DNA of 64,000 bases. Origin: Streptomyces sp. Je 1-332 (lineage in GTDB: Bacteria; Actinomycetota; Actinomycetes; Streptomycetales; Streptomycetaceae). Positions 1-7,823 of the stretch are shown piece by piece. The stretch covers positions 1,550,001 through 1,614,000 of the forward strand of contig NZ_CP160402.1 of NCBI RefSeq assembly GCF_040730185.1, given 5' to 3'. A program made the translations under genes and the position numbers. Under the pieces are notes generated by a model, which saw nothing but the letters and a program-made list of their open reading frames with translations, made no database searches and was not told the origin of the DNA. Positions within the stretch are counted from its first letter, which is position 1. Each line of letters opens with the position of its first letter.

Positions 1-1213
1 TGCGTCCGGTTCCACCGCCGAGCTGATCCGCGCGGTGGCCGGTCACGGCCTGGTCCTGCACACCGGCGGCGAGGCGGCACGCGCCGAGCCCGCCGCGCTG
101 GTAAGGGCCGCCACGGGACTCGGCCTGCGGGCGTGGGCGGCCACGCACAGCTCCGCGGGCCGCCGGCACATCGCCCGGCTCACGGGCTCGGACGAGACGG
201 GCACGGGCGAGACGGGCCCGGACGAGACGGGCCCGGGCGAAGGGCGCCCGGACGAGACGGGCGCCGTGACCGTGGCGGGGCTGCTCTCCGGGGCCGAAGG
301 CCCGGGGCGGGACAGTGACGGAGCACTCGCCCTCGACCTCCTGGTGGTCCTCGACGCACCGCAACTGGACGTGGAGAGCGCCGCGATGCTGGTGGAGTCC
401 CTGCCTGACGGCGCCCGCCTGGTCCTGAGCGGCGATCCGGGAGTGCTGTGGTCGGCGGGGCCCGGCCGGGTCTTCGCGGACCTCCTCGCGGCGCGCTGCT
501 GCCCCCAGGTCGTCTCGCGCGTCCCGGACCCCGGCCCCATCGGAGAGCTCGTCTCCGGCATCGGCATCGGCGAGCTGAACCAGGTGGAGGCGCCGGGCAA
601 GGAAGTCGTGATCGTCCCCGTGCGCGACGCGGGCGAGGCGGTCCACCGCACGGTGCAGCTCGTGGCGGACTCGGTGCCGCGGGCGATCGGGGTGCCCACG
701 GAGGACACCCAGGTGATCACTCCTGGGCACGGCGGCGCGGCGGGCACGCGCGCGTTGAACACCGCGCTCAAGGAGCGGCTGAACCCCGGCCCCGGCCGGT
801 TCGGCGGCTTCGACCCCGGCGACCGCGTCGCCCACGTCCCGGCGCCCGGGCGCACGACGCTGGGCCGCGTCCTGCGGGCCGACGCGCAGGGGCTGCACCT
901 GGAGTGTGACGGCGCCCCCGTGGTCGTACCGAAGGAGCAGGTGGAGCAGACGGTGCGGCACGCCTGGGCGCTCACCGCGCACCAGGCAGTCGGCCTGAGC
1001 TGGCCCGCGGCGGTCGTGGTGCTGCCCGGCGACGCTACGGCGGCCTTGAGCAGGCCGTGGGTCTACACCGCGTTCAGCCGCGGCGAGCGGCACCTCTCGG
1101 TGGTCCAGGGAGCCGAGCAGGCGCTGCCGCGCGCGGTGGCGGAGATCCCCGCGAAGGCCCGCACGACGCGCCTCCAGACCCTCCTGCGCCCCCAGGTCCC
1201 CGCCACGGCCTGA
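1..1213 (+). CDS. RecD-like superfamily 1 helicase-family protein, C-terminal part (start lies outside window)
   Basis: The frame is open from base 2, so about 403 C-terminal residues of a longer protein are present. Near the end ALTAHQAVGLSWPAAVVVL followed by VYTAFSRGERHLSVV matches the UvrD_C_2 domain (motifs V/VI) of RecD/TraI-type helicases. The region equivalent to motif II reads LVVLDAPQLD (base ~341-370), with Asp-Ala where active helicases have Asp-Glu, and the following GDP motif lacks the usual Gln-Leu-Pro. ATP hydrolysis may therefore be weak or lost. A low-complexity stretch of repeated DETG units (bases ~187-265) lies upstream. Related Streptomyces proteins carry N-terminal helix-hairpin-helix and AAA domains, which I infer but cannot see here. 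Convergent with the next gene. Confidence 0.72.
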   Translation, partial: ASGSTAELIRAVAGHGLVLHTGGEAARAEPAALVRAATGLGLRAWAATHSSAGRRHIARLTGSDETGTGETGPDETGPGEGRPDETGAVTVAGLLSGAEGPGRDSDGALALDLLVVLDAPQLDVESAAMLVESLPDGARLVLSGDPGVLWSAGPGRVFADLLAARCCPQVVSRVPDPGPIGELVSGIGIGELNQVEAPGKEVVIVPVRDAGEAVHRTVQLVADSVPRAIGVPTEDTQVITPGHGGAAGTRALNTALKERLNPGPGRFGGFDPGDRVAHVPAPGRTTLGRVLRADAQGLHLECDGAPVVVPKEQVEQTVRHAWALTAHQAVGLSWPAAVVVLPGDATAALSRPWVYTAFSRGERHLSVVQGAEQALPRAVAEIPAKARTTRLQTLLRPQVPATA

Positions 1214-1232
1214 GGTGTGCCGTCCCGCGACT

Positions 1233-1263
1233 CCGGGTGACCGCCCTGACCGGCGGCACCCGG
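1233..1263. terminator. hairpin between convergent genes
   Basis: Arms CCGGGTG-A-CCGCC (1233-1245) and GGCGGCACCCGG (1252-1263) pair as a 12-bp stem with one bulged A and a 6-nt loop. It lies in the 66-bp gap between two converging genes, so a shared terminator is likely. Confidence 0.6.
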
Positions 1264-1279
1264 AAAAGCGCTGCGGGGA

Positions 1280-2062
1280 TCAGCGATCCGCGTCCAGAGG
1301 GCTCCGGTCGTCCTCGATGTCGATCACGTCCACCTCGTCCACCTCGTCGGCGTCGTCGGCGTCATGGAGTTCCTCAAGGACCGCCACGGCGTCCCGGTCG
1401 ACGCGGACGCGGACTCCGGAGTCGATCCCGTCGTCGTCCGGGTCGTCGTCGAAGACCGCGCTGACGTCGAACCGGCACACGACGTGGTACGGGTCCGCGT
1501 GGTCGAAGGGGGCGTCCAGCCACTCCCCGGGCTCGGCGGGCTCGTCCGCCGCGGTGACCCAGAGCGTGGAGTCACCCTCCTCCAGACCGAACTCCTTGTG
1601 CCGGGAGGCGATTTCGTCCGGTTCGAACTCCCCGAAGAGAACGCCGAGCGCGGTGTGCACGCTGCTGCCGGCCGCCGCTGCCGCGGGGCTCTCGCCCGCC
1701 GTGCCCGAGTCGAGGTCCGCGATCCGCTGGGCCTGCGCGCGGAGCCGCTGCGGCTCCGCCACGGCGTAGTCCCTGCGGATCAGCACGCTGAGGGCGTTCG
1801 CCTCCTCCGGGCCCTGGTACGGGGGCAGCACACCGCTGTCCGAGGCGGGGATCTCGAAGGGGGTGACCTCGTCGTAGCGGTCGTAGAGGAGCTCGTCGTA
1901 CTCCTCGGCCGCGGCGGCAAGCTCGTTGAACGCTTCGTAGACGGCCGGGTCGTCCTCGCCCGTCCTGCGTTCGACCGCGGCAAGGTGACGGTCGAGCGCG
2001 GTCTTGACCGCCTCGGCGGCGGCGCGTACCTCGGCAGCGGTGGGCTGCGCAGCATCAGACAT
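1280..2062 (-). CDS. conserved acidic protein of unknown function
   Basis: A 260-residue protein beginning MSDAAQPTAAEVRAAAEAVK. I chose the ATG at 2062 because it starts a normal soluble N-terminus; the frame extends 13 codons further upstream. The first 80 residues look helical (AAEAVKTALDRHLAAVE, then NELAAAAEEYDELL). The C-terminal 50 residues are extremely acidic (runs of DDD, DADDADEVDEVDV). There is no signal peptide, membrane segment or catalytic motif that I recognise. It is divergent from the DUF5703 gene with only 47 bp between the start codons, so the two promoters must overlap. No function is assigned. Confidence 0.75.
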   Translation of the reverse strand: MSDAAQPTAAEVRAAAEAVKTALDRHLAAVERRTGEDDPAVYEAFNELAAAAEEYDELLYDRYDEVTPFEIPASDSGVLPPYQGPEEANALSVLIRRDYAVAEPQRLRAQAQRIADLDSGTAGESPAAAAAGSSVHTALGVLFGEFEPDEIASRHKEFGLEEGDSTLWVTAADEPAEPGEWLDAPFDHADPYHVVCRFDVSAVFDDDPDDDGIDSGVRVRVDRDAVAVLEELHDADDADEVDEVDVIDIEDDRSPLDADR

Positions 2063-2109
2063 AGTGCAGACGCTATCCGTACTGGCCCGGTACTTGCACA
2101 ATAGATGCG

Positions 2110-2298
2110 ATGCCGGAATACGAATTTGTCGACGTGTATGTGCCGCGCGGGGTGACCCGCAAGGAAGCGACGCGCCTGCTGACGGACCACGCGGAGTACG
2201 GACACTGGGAGTTGGACCGCCTGAGCCTGCACTCGGACGGCAGCCGCAGAGTGCGGCTGAAGCGGCGGATCATCCGCCAGCTGCGGGCCACCTGGTGA
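2110..2298 (+). CDS. DUF5703 family protein
   Basis: A 62-residue basic protein, MPEYEFVDVYVPRGVTRKEA at the N-terminus, ending in an arginine-rich helix (SRRVRLKRRIIRQLRATW). It has the size and sequence of the DUF5703 family, small proteins conserved in Streptomyces and relatives. No function is known. The ATG follows a -10-like tract in a 47-bp divergent intergenic region shared with the acidic protein on the other strand. A strong hairpin follows the stop codon. Confidence 0.8.
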   Translation: MPEYEFVDVYVPRGVTRKEATRLLTDHAEYGHWELDRLSLHSDGSRRVRLKRRIIRQLRATW

Positions 2299-2314
2299 AG
2301 TGACCGAACGAGCA

Positions 2315-2348
2315 CGGAGGGTGCCCCGACCAGGCGGGGCACCCTCCG
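2315..2348. terminator. strong bidirectional terminator hairpin
   Basis: A perfect 14-bp stem (CGGAGGGTGCCCCG, 2315-2328, against 2335-2348) with a 6-nt loop, between the convergent DUF5703 and long-chaplin genes. Confidence 0.85.
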
Positions 2349-2385
2349 TTCTCCGTACCCGATGAGGTGGCTGCACGCCCCCCGA

Positions 2386-3129
2386 TCAGGCGGCCGACCG
2401 CGACCTGCGGTACAGCACCGTGCCCGCGAGCAGCATGCCCGCGCCCACCGGAAGCACGACACCGACCGGCAGCTCGCCGCCCGTCGCCGCGAGCGTCTCC
2501 GAGCCCTTGGGCTGCGCGACGGTCTGCGCCTCCGGCTGGTTCGGCATGGCCCGGTCGTCCACCGGCTTCACACCCGGAGTCTCCGGCTGTCCGGGGTTCC
2601 CCGGCGTCTCCGGCTTCTCCTCCTGGCCGCCCGGCGGCCGCTCGGGCTTCGTGGGCGGCTTCTCGCTGCCCGGAGGGGTTGCATCGCCCGAGTCGTTGAC
2701 GCAGTCGTTGCCGCCGGTCGCGTTGCCGAGACCGCCGATGGTGACGCTGTTGCCGCAGACGTTGACCGGCACATCGACCGGCAGCTGTACGTTGTTGCCC
2801 GAGCCGACACCGGGCGAGTCACTGGTGTGCCCGTCCGCCGACGAACCGCCGCCCGAGGGCTTGCCGGGGCCGCTCTCGCCGTCGTCGGAGGTGTTGGCGC
2901 AGTTGTTGCCCATCGCGGGGTTGAGCACCCCGACGACGTTGACGCTGTTGCCGCAGACGTTCACCGGCACGTCGACCGGGAGCTGGACCGAGTTGCCGGA
3001 CAGCACGCCCGGAGAATCCGATGCACCCCCGCGGGCGCCCGAGTCGGCTTGCGCGTATCCACCGCTGATGGCGAGCACGCCCGTCGCGGCCGCAACCGTG
3101 ATCAGGCCTTTACGAGTGACCTGTCGCAT
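2386..3129 (-). CDS. chpC: long chaplin with two chaplin domains and a sortase signal (ChpC-like)
   Basis: A 247-residue cell-wall protein. It has a signal peptide (residues 1 to about 28), chaplin domain 1 (about 38-78) and domain 2 (about 104-144), each with two cysteines bracketing a hydrophobic, Asn/Gly-rich core. A Pro/Glu/Gly-rich wall-spanning linker (about 145-210) leads to a LAATG sortase motif (213-217), a membrane helix and a basic tail (RRSRS). Long chaplins are sortase-anchored on aerial hyphae and help present the short chaplins that make the hydrophobic rodlet layer. The neighbouring short chaplin reproduces the S. coelicolor chpC-chpH arrangement, so ChpC is the likeliest orthologue, though ChpA/B share the layout. 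The ATG at 3129 follows GGCAGGGAAAACC. Confidence 0.9.
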   Translation of the reverse strand: MRQVTRKGLITVAAATGVLAISGGYAQADSGARGGASDSPGVLSGNSVQLPVDVPVNVCGNSVNVVGVLNPAMGNNCANTSDDGESGPGKPSGGGSSADGHTSDSPGVGSGNNVQLPVDVPVNVCGNSVTIGGLGNATGGNDCVNDSGDATPPGSEKPPTKPERPPGGQEEKPETPGNPGQPETPGVKPVDDRAMPNQPEAQTVAQPKGSETLAATGGELPVGVVLPVGAGMLLAGTVLYRRSRSAA

Positions 3130-3268
3130 AGGTTTTCCCTGCCTTGTGACTTCAGGAATGCGTGCGCGCCTCGGGGCGCGCACACGGAAATGCCCGAAGG
3201 CCCCGGAGTGCATGGCGTGCACTCCGGGGCCCAGGACTCAGACCCTCATGGGGTGAGGCACTGCAACG

Positions 3269-3502
3269 TCACTTGTTGACGCAGGTGTTGCCGAAGGCGG
3301 GGTTCAGCAGCCCGATCACGGAGACCGTGTTGCCACAGGCGTTCACCGGCACGTGCACCGGCACCTGGACCACGTTGCCCGAGAGCACACCGGGGGACTT
3401 CACGGCGGCACCCTGAGCACCGGCGTCGGCAGCGGCGATGCCCGCACCCGCGAGCACGAGACCACCAGTTGCAGCCGCAGCAGCGACGATCTTCTTGATC
3501 AT
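3269..3502 (-). CDS. chpH: short secreted chaplin ChpH
   Basis: A 77-residue surface-active protein with a signal peptide ending near AAADAG (about residue 26) and a single chaplin domain with cysteines at 56 and 74 (VNACGNTVSVIGLLNPAFGN region). Length and sequence are almost those I recall for S. coelicolor ChpH. ChpH and ChpE are produced early, lower surface tension and assemble into amyloid-like fibrils that allow hyphae to leave the medium. The ATG at 3502 has a good AGGAGG site; the longer frame reaching 3610 has none. It lies upstream of the long chaplin on the same strand, 139 bp apart, so separate or shared transcription are both possible. Confidence 0.95.
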   Translation of the reverse strand: MIKKIVAAAAATGGLVLAGAGIAAADAGAQGAAVKSPGVLSGNVVQVPVHVPVNACGNTVSVIGLLNPAFGNTCVNK

Positions 3503-3686
3503 TATTCCTCCTTGTTGGCAATGCGATCCCAGCCGCGGACCGCACCACCTGTAACGAGGAGGAGGTGACGGGGCTACGAGCGTATGGTCCCTTTCACTCT
3601 TTTCAGTCAAGTACGCACGCGCTGACGATTATTGGAGTTTCGTTTCAGCACGCATTTCCGTCACGCGGGGGCGCACGGACCGGCGT

Positions 3687-5039
3687 TCAGGACGCGTCGA
3701 TGAAACGGTCGAGCACGCGCACACCGAACTTCAGGCCGTCCACCGGCACCCGCTCGTCCACGCCGTGGAACATGCCCGCGAAGTCCAGCTCCGGCGGCAG
3801 CTTCAGCGGCGCGAAGCCGAAGCCGCGGATGCCGAGGTCGTCGAAGGACTTGGCGTCGGTGCCCGCGGAGAGCATGTACGGCACGGCGCGGGCGATCGGG
3901 TCCTCGGCCCGGAGCGCCGTCTGCATGGCGTCGACGAGCGCGCCGTCGAAGGTGGTCTCCAGGGCCTTGTCCGCGTGCACGTCCGTGCGCTTGACGTGCG
4001 GGCCGAGCAGCCGGTCCAGGTCGGCGAGGAACTCCTCCTCGTATCCGGGCAGGAAGCGCCCGTCGACGTGCGCCGTCGCCTGGCCCGGGATGACGTTGAC
4101 CTTGTAGCCCGCGCCCAGCTGGGTCGGGTTGGCGGTGTTCTGCAGCGATGCGCCGATGAGCTTGGCGATGCCGCCGAGCTTGGCGAGCGTCTCGTCCATG
4201 TTCTCGGGGTCGAGTTCGGTGCCGAGCGCGTCGCCGAGCTCGTCCAGGAAGTGCCGCAGCGTCTTCGTCACCCGCACCGGGAACTTGTGCCGCCCCAACC
4301 GGCCCACGGCCTCGGACAGTTCGGTGATGGCGTTGTCCTTGTGGATCATCGAACCGTGGCCCGCGGTACCGTCCACGGTCAGCTTCATCCAGTGCATGCC
4401 CTTCTGGGCCGTCTCGATGAGGTAGAGCCGCAGGTCCTCGTTGACCTGGAAGGAGAAGCCGCCGACCTCGCTGATGGCCTCCGTGACGCCCTCGAAGAGC
4501 TCCGGGTGGTTGTCGACGAGATAGCGCGCGCCGTACGTGCCGCCGGCCTCCTCGTCGGCCATGAAGGACAGCACGATGTCGCGCGGGGGCTTGCGGCCGG
4601 TGCGCATGCGCTCGCGCACGACCGCGAGGGTCATCGCGTCCATGTCCTTCATGTCGACGGCGCCACGGCCCCATACGCAGCCGTCCGCGATCTCCCCGGA
4701 GAAGGGGTGGTGCGTCCAGTCCTGCGCGTTGGCCGGTACGACGTCGGTGTGGCCGTGGATGAGCAGAGCGGGCCGGGAGCGGTCCTCGCCCTCGATGCGG
4801 GCCACCGTGGAGGCGCGGCCGGGGTGCGACTCGAAGATCCGCGGTTCGAGCCCCACCTCGGCGAGCTTCTCCGCGACGTACTCGGCGGCCTTGCGCTCCC
4901 CCGGGCCCGAGTGATCGCCGTAGTTGCTCGTGTCGATGCGGATCAGATCGCGGCAGAGATCGACGACCTCGTCCTCACCGGTGACGGCCCGCGACCGGTC
5001 CGCGTCGCCCGCCCTGTCGGCCCTGCTCGACTCGCTCAC
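3687..5039 (-). CDS. M20/M25/M40-family metallopeptidase (ArgE/DapE-like)
   Basis: A 450-residue cytosolic zinc amidohydrolase or dipeptidase. The metal-site motifs are all visible: GHTDVVP (96-102), WGRGAVDMKD (123-132), the catalytic/metal pair in MADEEAGG (about 162-169) and a C-terminal MFHGVDE histidine. The segment between them is the lid/dimerisation domain typical of the family, and the length is normal. The start is GTG (5039), preceded by GGGAGGAACC. The substrate cannot be told from sequence; ArgE, DapE, carboxypeptidase G2 and dipeptidase activities share this fold. It sits directly before tRNA-Leu, divergent from it. Confidence 0.88.
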   Translation of the reverse strand: MSESSRADRAGDADRSRAVTGEDEVVDLCRDLIRIDTSNYGDHSGPGERKAAEYVAEKLAEVGLEPRIFESHPGRASTVARIEGEDRSRPALLIHGHTDVVPANAQDWTHHPFSGEIADGCVWGRGAVDMKDMDAMTLAVVRERMRTGRKPPRDIVLSFMADEEAGGTYGARYLVDNHPELFEGVTEAISEVGGFSFQVNEDLRLYLIETAQKGMHWMKLTVDGTAGHGSMIHKDNAITELSEAVGRLGRHKFPVRVTKTLRHFLDELGDALGTELDPENMDETLAKLGGIAKLIGASLQNTANPTQLGAGYKVNVIPGQATAHVDGRFLPGYEEEFLADLDRLLGPHVKRTDVHADKALETTFDGALVDAMQTALRAEDPIARAVPYMLSAGTDAKSFDDLGIRGFGFAPLKLPPELDFAGMFHGVDERVPVDGLKFGVRVLDRFIDAS

Positions 5040-5220
5040 GATGGTTCCTCCCGCTATCGCTGCTGGTGGTCCTCCTCATCCTCCCGCGTCCCCCCTCCGA
5101 CCCCCAAGGCCGGGCACCCGCCGTCGTGCGACGTTCACGCTCCTGACCTGTGTGATCAGAGGCCCTCGAATGTTTGCTATGGTTTTCCACGTCGCCGCGG
5201 GAAACCGCGACAGACCACCG

Positions 5221-5308
5221 GTCCGGGTGGCGGAATGGCAGACGCGCTAGCTTGAGGTGCTAGTGCCCTTTATCGGGCGTGGGGGTTCAAGTCCCCCCTC
5301 GGACACCA
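5221..5308 (+). tRNA. tRNA-Leu (anticodon GAG)
   Basis: A complete class II cloverleaf. The acceptor stem GTCCGGG (5221-5227) pairs with CTCGGAC (5298-5304), followed by discriminator A and an encoded CCA. The anticodon stem CTAGC/GCTAG encloses the loop TTGAGGT, giving anticodon GAG for CUC/CUU codons. There is a long variable arm, and a T arm of GGGGG-TTCAAGT-CCCCC. CTC is a major leucine codon in such GC-rich genomes. No integrase or duplicated 3' end is seen nearby, so it is not occupied as an attachment site here. Confidence 0.96.
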
Positions 5309-5357
5309 ACGATGCAGTACAAATGCGCTGGTCGGGAGAGATCCCGGCCGGCGCTTT

Positions 5358-5388
5358 GCGTTGCCCGGGGGGCGCCCCCGGGCAACGC
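5358..5388. terminator. bidirectional hairpin after tRNA-Leu
   Basis: A perfect 14-bp stem (GCGTTGCCCGGGGG, 5358-5371, against 5375-5388) with a 3-nt loop. It separates the tRNA from the convergent methyltransferase gene. Confidence 0.85.
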
Positions 5389-5394
5389 GGCGGG

Positions 5395-6195
5395 TCAGGG
5401 CTTACGTGCCACGGCCCCGTACATGGCGATGGCACGGTCGTCGATGCCGTCCTGCTCGGGTCCCGGCCGCCACTTGTGGACCTGGGTGACTCCGGGGCCG
5501 ACCAGGTCCATCCCGTCGAAGAGGGAGGTGGCTGTCGGCAGGTCCCGCAGCGCCATGGGCATGCCCTGCTGGGCGTACTCCTCGGCGACCCGGCCGACCT
5601 CCTCGGGTGCGAAGTCGGCGGTGCCGATGGTCATGGCCAGGAAGCTGCCCGACGGCAGCGGTTCGAGCAGCCGCTGAACCAGACGCCGGTCGTCCGGCGG
5701 CAGGATGAAGTGGAGGATCCCGATGATCATCAGGCCCACGGGCTCGTTCACGTCGATCAGCGCACGGAATTCGGGACTGCCCAGGATGGCTTCCGGGTCG
5801 TGCATGTCGGCGTCGACGTAGGCGGTCGCTCCCTCGGACGAGCCCTGCAGGAGCGCGCGGGCGTGCGCCAGGACGATGGGGTCGTTGTCGACGTAGACGA
5901 CACGGGACTCGGGCGCCACCTCCTGCACCACCTCGTGCAGGTTGGGGGCCGTGGGCAGGCCGGTACCGATGTCGAGGAACTGGCGTACGCCCTGCTCCTG
6001 GGCGAGGTAGCGCCCGGCACGGTGCATGAACCGCCTGTTCTCCAGCATGTGCACGGGCAGCGCGGGCCAGTGCTCACACATGGCGTCGCCTGCCTCCGCG
6101 TCGACAAGGTAGTGGTCCTTGCCTCCCAGGATGTAGTCGTACACCCGCGCCGAATGCGCGGTCGAGGTGTCGATCCGATCGCCTGCGCTGTCCAT
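5395..6195 (-). CDS. DUF574-family SAM-dependent methyltransferase
   Basis: A 266-residue protein of the actinomycete-specific DUF574 (S-adenosyl methyltransferase) family. The N-terminal signature HSARVYDYILGGKDHYLVD, the SAM-binding loop LDIGTGLPT (about 73-81) and the acidic VVYVDNDPIV strand are all present. Members are numerous in Streptomyces and their substrates are mostly unknown; many sit beside helix-turn-helix or DUF397 genes, which is not the case here. ATG at 6195. The following 281 bp to the next gene (6196-6476) show nothing I can name. Confidence 0.88.
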   Translation of the reverse strand: MDSAGDRIDTSTAHSARVYDYILGGKDHYLVDAEAGDAMCEHWPALPVHMLENRRFMHRAGRYLAQEQGVRQFLDIGTGLPTAPNLHEVVQEVAPESRVVYVDNDPIVLAHARALLQGSSEGATAYVDADMHDPEAILGSPEFRALIDVNEPVGLMIIGILHFILPPDDRRLVQRLLEPLPSGSFLAMTIGTADFAPEEVGRVAEEYAQQGMPMALRDLPTATSLFDGMDLVGPGVTQVHKWRPGPEQDGIDDRAIAMYGAVARKP

Positions 6196-6476
6196 GGGCC
6201 CGCTCCGCTCTTCACCGCCGACAAGGTCTTCAGACGCTACATCGGCCCGAACCGCCGATCGAACAGCCCGACACCGTCGGGGGTTTCACCCGGGGCCCTC
6301 GGCGAGCCTCGCACGCAGGCGTACGGGACGGGTGGGCTCGGCCCTGTGTCGCGGCCTCGAACAGGCAGGCCGGCAGCGGTATTTGGGCCCGTCGGCGGGC
6401 CGCGGTGATGGTGTGATGTGGTGCGGGTGATCGTCCGTGAGTCCCCCTGGGGCCTCCACGGAGGCGGCGAGGCTCG

Positions 6477-6878
6477 CTAGTCGATGAAGGCCCCGTCGAC
6501 GTACACCCAGGCCCCGTCGAGCCGCTCGAACCGGCTCCGCTCGTGGAGGGCCTCCTTGCGGCCCCCGTCGGTGTAGCGGGCCCGGAACTCGACGGTCCCG
6601 GTGGTGTGGAACGCGGTGCCGTCCGCCGTGTCCAGGATCTCCAGGCCGGTCCAGCGAAGCCCCGGGTCGAACTCCACGCGGGGCGGCCGGGTGCGCGGGT
6701 GCCAGGTGCGCAGGAGGTACGCCTCGTCCTTGACGACGAAGGCGCAGTAGCGGGAGCGCATCAGCTCCTCGGGCACGCCGGCCGCGGCCTCACCCCGGTG
6801 CAGCCGCCCGCAGCACTTCTCGTACGGCTCGGGGAGGCCGCAGGGGCAGGACTTGGCGGCGGGGGCACGTCGTGACAT
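6477..6878 (-). CDS. YchJ-like UPF0225 protein with SEC-C metal-binding motif
   Basis: A 133-residue protein. The N-terminus carries the SEC-C zinc motif (CPCG at 11-14, CCG at 22-24), followed by the YchJ middle domain LMRSRYCAFVVKDEAYLLRTWHP and a compact alpha/beta domain. The molecular role of YchJ is unknown. I prefer ATG 6878, which starts MSRR as in relatives; an ATG at 6887 three codons upstream is also possible and has GGGGGA just before it. It sits between the DUF574 gene and gntR on the same strand. Confidence 0.88.
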   Translation of the reverse strand: MSRRAPAAKSCPCGLPEPYEKCCGRLHRGEAAAGVPEELMRSRYCAFVVKDEAYLLRTWHPRTRPPRVEFDPGLRWTGLEILDTADGTAFHTTGTVEFRARYTDGGRKEALHERSRFERLDGAWVYVDGAFID

Positions 6879-6914
6879 GCGGACCATTGTCCCCCGGCGG
6901 GAGGGGGCGATCAG

Positions 6915-7616
6915 CTACGGGGCGAGGATGTCCAGCTCGTGCAGCGCACCCACGGCGATCTCCCGTGTCAGCTCCTCCGCCCGCGCCGCGTCGCCCTCGC
7001 GCACCGCCTCCGCGAGCCTGACGTGCAGGGTGACGGCCGCCGGGTCCGGGTCCTCGAACATGACCTGGTGGTGGGTGCGGCCCGCGAGGACCTCGGCGAC
7101 GACGTCACCGAGGCGGGCGAACATCTCGTTGCCGGACGCGTTCAGGACGATGCGGTGGAAGTTGATGTCGTGGAAGAGGTAGCCCTCCAGCTGCTGGCCC
7201 CGCGAGGTGGCGACCATGCCGAGGGCGCACTCGGTGAGGGCCGCACACTGCTCGGGGGTGGCGTGCTGGGCGGCGAGCCCGGCGGCCGCCGGTTCGATCG
7301 CCGAGCGCAGGACCGTGAGGGAGCGCAGCTGGCGCGGCCGGTCGGCGCCGGCCAGACGCCACCGGATGACCTGGGGGTCGTAGACGTTCCACTCCTCGGT
7401 GGGCCGCACGGTCACGCCGACGCGGCGGCGGGACTCGACCAGGTGCATGGACTCCAGGACCCGCACCGCCTCGCGCACGACGGAGCGGGACACCTCGAAG
7501 CGCTGGGCCAGCTCGTCCGTGCGCAACACGCTGCCCGGCGGGTACTCGCCGCCGGTGATGGCGGGCCCGAGGCTTTCCAGTACGCGAGCGTGCAGCCCAC
7601 GGGCCTGATCGGTCAT
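6915..7616 (-). CDS. gntR: FadR-subfamily GntR regulator, probable gluconate repressor
   Basis: A 233-residue regulator. The winged helix (about residues 6-75) contains DELAQRFEVSRSVVREAVRVL; the C-terminal all-helical FCD domain has the metal/ligand histidines around DINFHRIVLNASGNEMF. It is divergent from gntK-gntP, and GntR-type proteins in this position repress gluconate uptake and phosphorylation and are released by gluconate or gluconate-6-phosphate. ATG 7616 was chosen over an in-frame start at 7670, which would lie past the operator. The 15-bp palindrome 33 bp upstream is the likely autoregulatory site. Confidence 0.88.
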   Translation of the reverse strand: MTDQARGLHARVLESLGPAITGGEYPPGSVLRTDELAQRFEVSRSVVREAVRVLESMHLVESRRRVGVTVRPTEEWNVYDPQVIRWRLAGADRPRQLRSLTVLRSAIEPAAAGLAAQHATPEQCAALTECALGMVATSRGQQLEGYLFHDINFHRIVLNASGNEMFARLGDVVAEVLAGRTHHQVMFEDPDPAAVTLHVRLAEAVREGDAARAEELTREIAVGALHELDILAP

Positions 7617-7648
7617 GTCGTCAGGGTATGTGGGGACCCTCGGGAACA

Positions 7649-7663
7649 AAAAGTCAGACTTTT
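7649..7663. promoter_or_regulatory. GntR operator, perfect 15-bp palindrome
   Basis: AAAAGTCAGACTTTT is a perfect odd palindrome centred at 7656, in the gntR-gntK intergenic region. The core GTC-N-GAC fits FadR-type GntR sites. Confidence 0.75.
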
Positions 7664-7684
7664 GTGTCACACCCTCTTGAATTT

Positions 7685-7691
7685 GTCGGAC
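7685..7691. promoter_or_regulatory. second GTC-N-GAC core (possible GntR half-strength site)
   Basis: TTTGTCGGACCTAA repeats the GTCNGAC core 32 bp (about three helical turns) from the centre of the perfect palindrome, on the gntK side. Outer bases are degenerate, so binding would be weaker or cooperative. Confidence 0.45.
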
Positions 7692-7740
7692 CTAATGGGT
7701 TTCAGTGACGTGAACGAGCCACGGGTCTCCCCCGTCCCGT

Positions 7741-7794
7741 GGCTCGTTCCGGACCGACGGCTCGTACCGGACCGACGGCTCGTTTCGGACCGAT
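7741..7794. repeat. 18-bp tandem repeat, three copies, upstream of gntK
   Basis: Units GGCTCGTTCCGGACCGAC, GGCTCGTACCGGACCGAC and GGCTCGTTTCGGACCGAT lie head to tail, ending 29 bp before the gntK ATG, in the presumed leader or promoter of gntK-gntP. Confidence 0.9.
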
Positions 7795-7823
7795 GTCGAA
7801 GAAGACAGCGAGGCAGGACAGCG

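Noticed and set aside
5221..5308. tRNA-Leu as an integration site of a mobile element
   Set aside because: No integrase, excisionase or duplicated 3' tRNA end is visible on either side; the flanking genes are core genes.
6196..6476. Small RNA or short gene in the gap between DUF574 and YchJ genes
   Set aside because: No stem-loop, ribosome site plus frame, or promoter pattern stood out.
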